Of a stretch of DNA of 64,000 nt, positions 59,261 to 64,000 are shown piece by piece. The DNA lies in contig NC_134138.1 of the NCBI RefSeq assembly GCF_033958435.1, positions 183,638,798-183,702,797 on the forward strand, given 5' to 3'. Made by a program: the position numbers and the translations under genes. Positions within the stretch are counted from its first letter, which is position 1. Each line of letters begins with the position of its first letter. The DNA is from Carettochelys insculpta (taxonomy: Eukaryota > Chordata > Testudines > Carettochelyidae). The notes under the pieces are model-generated. The model saw only the letters and a list, made by a program, of their open reading frames with translations, was not told where the DNA came from and did not search any database.

Positions 59261-60407
59261 GGTTGCATCTACACTACAAGATATATTCAAATTTAAGACA
59301 GTCAGCTCAATATTACCACATGATTGTCTTCACTGTAATCTAATCTCGAGATTACAAAGTAACAGTTACCTGATGGGTATAACGTCAAGCTCAAATTCAA
59401 AAGCTCAATTAAAGGCCAGTGTGGAAGTGCCACATCCTATCATCAAATTTATTAGCCTCCAGAGATGTCCCCTATCTAACCCACAAAGCTGTGCATGCTG
59501 CACCTGGCTGTGCCTGAAACTGACCAGGCTGCTGCACTCCTGTGGCTGGGGCCAGGCACCCCACCACCGGGCTCCTCAAGCCACGTGGGGCCAGATGCCC
59601 ATGAGAAGGCACCCATCCCACAGGTGCCCTTGGCCACCTGCGACCAGGCTCCTTCAACCAGCAGGCTCCAGCAGCTTTTCTGCTAGAGCCGGTGAGTAGC
59701 AGGGGTTTGGGGTTTTTTTGAAGAGGGTTTTTGTGGGGGGTGGGAGTGGTTTTGGGAGGTTTATTTGGGGAGGGAGATGGGGTGGGACTGAGACTGTGGG
59801 AGCCTGTGGGGAGCAGGAGTAAACACTCACATTTAAGAGACTACGGGGATAGTTCAGTGGTTTGAGCATTAGTACTGTGAAACCCAAGGTTGTGAGATCA
59901 GCCCTTAAGGGGGCTATTTAGGGATCTGGGACAAATAGATTTAAAGAAAAAGCGATGGTGTTTGGTCCTGCCAAGACGGCAGGGGACTGGACTTAATGAC
60001 CTCCCAATGTCCCTTCCAGCTCTATGAGATGTTTATCTCCATATTATATTAAGAACAGACAGCCCTATTAGTCCATTAAATGGAGGGCTTACGGTATTAG
60101 TGGGAGCCAGTAAATTGACCAGGGCTGCTATGCTGTCAGTTTCCTGGGTCCCCCAAGCTGCTGGACCCAGGAAACTGACAGCGCTGCTTCTCCTGGCTCA
60201 AAACGCGGGGCTGAGGGAACTGTGGGATAGGTTCCCACAATGCACTGCTGCAACAGTCTATGTTTGGTGATTTCAGTGTGGAAGCAATGTGTTGAATTTG
60301 TTCGGAGCATGTGGGAAGTAAGGATACTCAACATCAAATTTAGAAAAACCAGCACTGTAAAACCAATTTTAATAAATTCAAATTTATCTTGTAGTGGAGA
60401 CGTAGCC
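59261..60407 (+). mobile_element. Harbinger-type MITE, 1.15 kb, same family as 23636-30166
   Basis: The left end GGTTGCATCTACACTACAAG and the right end CTTGTAGTGGAGACGTAGCC are inverted copies. The flanking triplets are CAA and TAA. Body matches to the 23.6-kb element include TTCAAATTTAAG.CAGTCAG on the left and CCCACAATGCACTGCTGCAA, TTTGGTGATTTCAGTGTG on the right. A tRNA-derived SINE is inserted at 59842. No protein coded. Confidence 0.8.
59842..60050 (+). repeat. Cry-type tRNA-derived SINE, sense
   Basis: The head GGGGATAGTTCAGTGGTTTG carries a pol III A box (TAGTTCAGTGG, 59851-59861). A near-consensus B box, GATCAGCCC, is at 59895-59903. The body has AAGGGGGCTATTTAGGGATC and ends with GACTTAATGACCTC and CCCTTCCAGCTCTATGAGAT, the LINE-like 3' domain of the turtle SINE. 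It is read as a SINE, not a tRNA gene, because the cloverleaf is incomplete and the tail is fused. Confidence 0.88.
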
Positions 60408-61299
60408 TAAGACTTCAGGTGAAGAACAAACACAAGATAACAACACAGGGCAGAGCTTACAGGTCCCATTTGGTTTCTGCCATATACCCAAAAACCCCTT
60501 AATGGCAGTTGGCAATGCCCTGGTATGTACACTTGGGGAGCAGCAAAGAATGTCATGTGACTTCTTAAATGAAAGCTGGGGTTGTACAACTTGCACTTCC
60601 CATTAATAACATCAGTCATGTTTACACAGGTACCATATAAAAAGCTAGGTGTATACACTGAAAATATGAGCCACCAAAAGAAGTCAAAAAATAGGTTTTC
60701 TACTCAATAAGAGATATTTAGTCACCTCTCTCTCTGTCGGGAGGTTAACTGCTGTAAGTTAACATCCTTGATGTCCATTTACATACAAAGTCAGGGAAGC
60801 AATGTGAAGTCAACAGGAAAGCAGCATATTGGAAATATAAGCCCTTGGTGGTTATCCTATTTCTCAGCACAATGAGCTTTGGAGAGTATAAACTGAAAGC
60901 GAAGATGACAAATTCTTAAAGTAAATGGGCAATGTGTTTACATGCATGAAAACAGAATCTCAGCCAGTCCTGGATGCAATACTGTAAAGTTACTATGGGA
61001 ACAGCAAACCTGGCATTTCTGCAAGTGTTTAGTGGATAAGGAACCGTATGCTACCAGGGAACAGTTCAAAGGGGCTTGGGCACTTGGCACTATTATTAAC
61101 CAGCAAAGTAAAGGAAGGGATAACAAAATCCAAAGCACTTGGGTAGTTAACATGGGGTGGTGTTAGGGAGTTGACACCCAGTTAAGGACAAGCAAAACTC
61201 GCTCAAGCTTGTGGTAGGAGGGGACTAAGAAGATGACTCATTGTCCTGGACACACCTTTGTCTCACAGAGTTATTACTGGAATAAGTTCTTATTATTTG
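60408..61299. other. unassigned AT-rich sequence
   Basis: No feature recognised. Confidence 0.45.
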
Positions 61300-61555
61300 T
61301 ATTAAAATAGTGCTTACAAGCTTCATTGCATGGGGCACTGTACAAGTGGATCAATACAGTTCCTGCCCTGAGGAGCTTAGCATTTGAACAGACAAGACAG
61401 GCTATGGTAAGAGAACAGATATATTAACCCCAGTTAACATAAGGAAAACTAAGGCAGATTAAGATTAAAGTGTGTTATCCAAGGTCACACAGAATCTGCA
61501 ACAGATACAGGATTTGAGCCAGTATCTTCTGAATTCTAGTGCAGTCCCTTAACCA
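61300..61555 (-). repeat. MIR-like SINE relic, antisense
   Basis: ATCCAAGGTCACACAGAATC, GATTTGAGCCAGTATCTTCT and GTGCAGTCCCTTAACCAT are the inverted MIR core (TTAAG...GATTTGAACC...TGTGACCTT). The preceding GGGCACTGTACAAG and TTCCTGCCCTGAGGAGCTTA fit the upstream part of amniote MIR copies. Confidence 0.7.
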
Positions 61556-62167
61556 TGAACAAAATTTCTTCCTTGTTTTGCCAAATAAGCATTTTCTGAT
61601 GCAAAAATGTTCCATCAGTGAATTTTCACACACTTTTATGGCAAGTGACATAATTTGTCAGTTTCACTGCTACACTTCACTTAGAAGCAGTCATGAAACT
61701 GATTTCCAAAAACTCAAATCATGGCAGAACACACATTTGGTTTCCAGACTAGATTTCTTCCTCTCCCTCTCTCTCATGCATGCATGCGCACCACCACTAA
61801 ATATAGTGAATAAATTTCAGTCTTTCAGATTTTCATGCTGTCCCCCAATTTCATCTGACAAAGATACAAACCTAAACTGAGCTGTCTAAAATATCAAATT
61901 AAATATTGCAGTCATTCTAAAATATTATGATCTCATATTACAGAACAAGAGGGGAAGTGCACACAAAGAAAAAAACATAATTCATTATTATCACTTTTCC
62001 TGTAGAGCTTACAGGTGCTAGATTATAATCAATCTCCTCTGTGCTAGACACAGTACAAAATTAAAAGGCAGCCTCCTGCCCCAGACAACAACTTTAATTA
62101 CTCGTACACTACACCCAAAAAATAAGTCAGGGAAAGAAGTCAGAAGTTTAATCACTGTCATAACCAC
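61556..62167. other. unassigned AT-rich sequence
   Basis: GTGCTAGACACAGTACAAA and CCTCCTGCCCCAGA near 62040-62085 hint at another MIR-like fragment. No gene is seen. Confidence 0.45.
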
Positions 62168-62341
62168 ACATCATAATCATCATCATCATCAACTATGGGC
62201 TCAACTTCTCTCACTATTTCCTTCCATCTTTCCCTGTCCAGTATGGAGTAGCTTAATTTCTGTAGACCAGCTCCACACCAATCTACTGTATCATAGTATA
62301 TGTGTTAGTTGCAATTTTCTTTCAGTAGCCAACTTATCAAC
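62168..62341 (-). mobile_element. RTE-derived short element, 5' and 3' ends joined
   Basis: Read on the minus strand from 62341, the sequence is TTGATAAGTTGGCTACTGAA, AGAAAATTGCAACTAACACA, then directly CAGTAGATTGGTGTGGAGCT and GGACAGGGAAAGATGGAAGG, ending in a (GAT)n tail. The first about 45 bases match RTE positions 2819-2863. The rest matches 5312-5447, with the GCACCAGACACCAATGGACG segment skipped. About 2.44 kb of the LINE, the whole coding region, is absent. The result resembles a SINE built from a LINE. Confidence 0.85.
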
Positions 62342-64000
62342 AATGGTGTGTCCACAGGTGTCCAGAAAGTCAACATAGTGTGTCTTCACAGCCTTTGCTA
62401 AGTTTGACTGTGTCAGCAGTACATTGTGGGTACCTATCCCACAGTGCCTGCAGTCCCATTGAATTCTGGGGTTTTATGCCATTGTGTTACGAGGAAAAAA
62501 ATGTGCTGCAAGTGGTTGTGAATGTGTGATATCATCCTTGAGATCATTGCCCTCACTCCTCCCTGCCATTGAAAACATACGCTCAAAGGAATTCTCACAC
62601 AATTTTTCCAAAGCCTCAGCCCGCTTCCTAGAGCGCAACCCAGTGACATCTAACACTATCAGAGCGTGTTATTTATGGGCCAATCTTCCTGGAGCACAGC
62701 AGAATGGCAAGGTTGAGGAAAGAGTAGAAGATAGCAAAGTAGACGAAAATGCAACTGGCCTGCCCCAGTTCAGGCTGCTTTCTAGAGTGCAACTCAGTGA
62801 GAACTGACTGCAGAGGACTGCCCATAACATTGGGTTACAGGAGGAGGAGGTCATCAAACCTGCAAATCATGTTGTTGATATCCTCACTCCAGAAGCCTAT
62901 CCAGAGAAGTTCTGTCCCTGATAAAAACAATCCAGATCAACATTAACTCCCTGTGGCAGACCACTGCATCAATCCCATCCACCACCAGACGTGTGTAGGA
63001 TAAGTATGTAGTCCCTTCTAATGCATACGAGTATCTGTACAACCACCTGTAGCCATGCTCTCTGATAGTGGCTGCTGGTAATGAGAAAGAGAGACATTGA
63101 TAGCAATGGCCTACCCCTAAATCCAAGAAATCAACAAAGATGGACCTTTTTGGTAAAAAAAGGTCTCTATGCCACTGGGGTCCTGCAGCTGAGGATAGTG
63201 AACCAGCAGTCTATCCTCAATAGATATAACTTCAACTTGTGTGACTCCATGTTGAGATTCCATGAGCTGATCTCACCAGACTCCTGAGATGAATTTTCAG
63301 CTATTACTGATGAATGGAATGCAAGCATAAACCTCCTTACAAGCATCACTAAAGTCTGCAGAATTGGGCCCCCTCATCCTTTCATCTGGGTTGGCTATGA
63401 GAAGGAGTCTGTAGCTACAAGTGTCCAGGTTGTCCTCCTAGGTTGCAGCAAATCCCACAAGACCTTATGTTTGAAGGTCCAGGGTTATTCTCAGAGCACA
63501 GACTCCATGTTATGCAGCTTAAAGACTTCCAGAAAATTATAGAATTCTTGGTTATGAATACCTTGGCAACCCAATGAAAACATTTCAAGCCCCAGTTGCA
63601 ACAATAGCAACCACATCCTCCTCAGCAGGAATTTTTACAGATGTAGGAGCAGGAATGGAAGATGCCAGCCCCCACATCCACCTCTTGGTCAGGGCCAGGG
63701 CCTGGCCACACCTTCATCTGGCTCAAAGTTGACCTTTTGAAGGTGTTCCTGAGACTGGGTACCTGTCGCAAAACTGGATCCTTCCCCATGCTTTCAGAAC
63801 TGTCCCTCACACTTCCATTGTGCTAGGTCCAAAATAACATTTGGACCACTGAATTTTTTCCCTGGTGTTAGTAGGATATTTTCTCCAGTTCTGCTCCTCT
63901 CCTCCCTTCCATCCACTCATCCTCCCTGTCCTTCTTCAGGGACCTTTCTCATGAGCACCTCCTTACCCAGGAGATATGGATATTCCTTGCCACAGGAACA
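62342..64000. other. probable old transposon interior, unassigned
   Basis: The stretch after the RTE piece contains CATTGTGGGTACCTATCCCA and CAGTGCCTGCAGTCCC. This is similar in inverted form to the GTGGGATAGGTTCCCACAAT text of the 59-kb MITE, and suggests transposon sequence. A 108-codon open frame at 62484-62807 has no domain I recognise. No termini were found before the window ends. Confidence 0.4.

Noticed and set aside
59842..59915. tRNA gene
   Set aside because: A and B boxes are present, but the sequence continues into a SINE body and no complete cloverleaf with a CCA-ready acceptor stem is visible.
62484..62807. 108-codon host gene
   Set aside because: No domain recognised, and nearby text resembles transposon interior.
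1..64000. Bacterial operons, phage or plasmid content
   Set aside because: No bacterial-type gene density or promoters; introns with GT...AG borders, pol III SINEs and LINEs show vertebrate DNA.

Overview
This window is vertebrate nuclear DNA, most likely from a cryptodiran turtle. The basis is repeat content: a tRNA-derived SINE that I recognise as turtle Cry-type (59842-60050 sense, 29545-29737 antisense), a CR1 LINE ending in the ATTCTTATGTTCTTA tail seen in turtles and crocodilians, a Penelope element with a GIY-YIG endonuclease, a BovB-like RTE LINE, MIR-like relics, and many DNA transposons whose ends read GGCTACGTCTACAC. A softshell-type lineage is possible from the SINE variant, but that is a guess from memory. 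I found no host-gene exon, rRNA, tRNA gene or CRISPR array. The window reads as intergenic or intronic: AT-rich, mostly unrecognised sequence broken by transposons.

Layout. 1-7.9 kb: a MITE fragment, a decayed RTE LINE (about 2620-5447) and the 3' half of a Charlie-type hAT transposon with a broken transposase (6924-7690). 7.85-12.5 kb: a solo LTR followed by PIF/Harbinger copy 1 (8631-12522). 13.1-14.6 kb: an inverted pair of Penelope tails, split by a 710-bp Harbinger deletion derivative, then a 98-bp tandem duplication. 16.5-19.35 kb: a CR1 LINE with a long open ORF2 (869 codons). 21.2-23.3 kb: two DNA-transposon-like repeats. 23.6-30.2 kb: a nest in which a Harbinger-type MITE holds the 4.5-kb Harbinger copy 2, whose DNA-binding gene holds a solo LTR, plus an antisense SINE. 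31-47 kb: mostly unassigned AT-rich DNA with scattered hAT and Harbinger MITEs. 47.6-51.7 kb: Harbinger copy 3. 52.6-57.1 kb: a Penelope foldback split by a hAT MITE, then a 2.6-kb Penelope element with a 12-bp target duplication. 58.5-64 kb: a LINE 3' relic with a zinc finger, a second MITE of the 23.6-kb family holding a SINE, a MIR relic, and a small RTE-derived element made only of 5' and 3' segments.

How the parts work together. Each Harbinger copy carries two convergent genes: a two-exon DDE transposase and a Myb/SANT-like DNA-binding protein with a C-terminal helical region. In this superfamily both proteins are needed for transposition. Copy 2 has the best-preserved transposase: the D-D-E residues stand in one frame, with 35 residues between the second D and E, and the intron is phase 0. 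Copy 1 has frameshifts, and copy 3 has nonsense codons and an Asp-to-Asn change at the second catalytic position. Short elements that share these ends and 3-bp target duplications (13255-13964, 23636-30166, 44574-44849, 59261-60407) look like non-autonomous passengers. A similar pair exists for hAT: the transposase-bearing fragment at 6.9 kb and a 480-bp deletion derivative at 32.6 kb.
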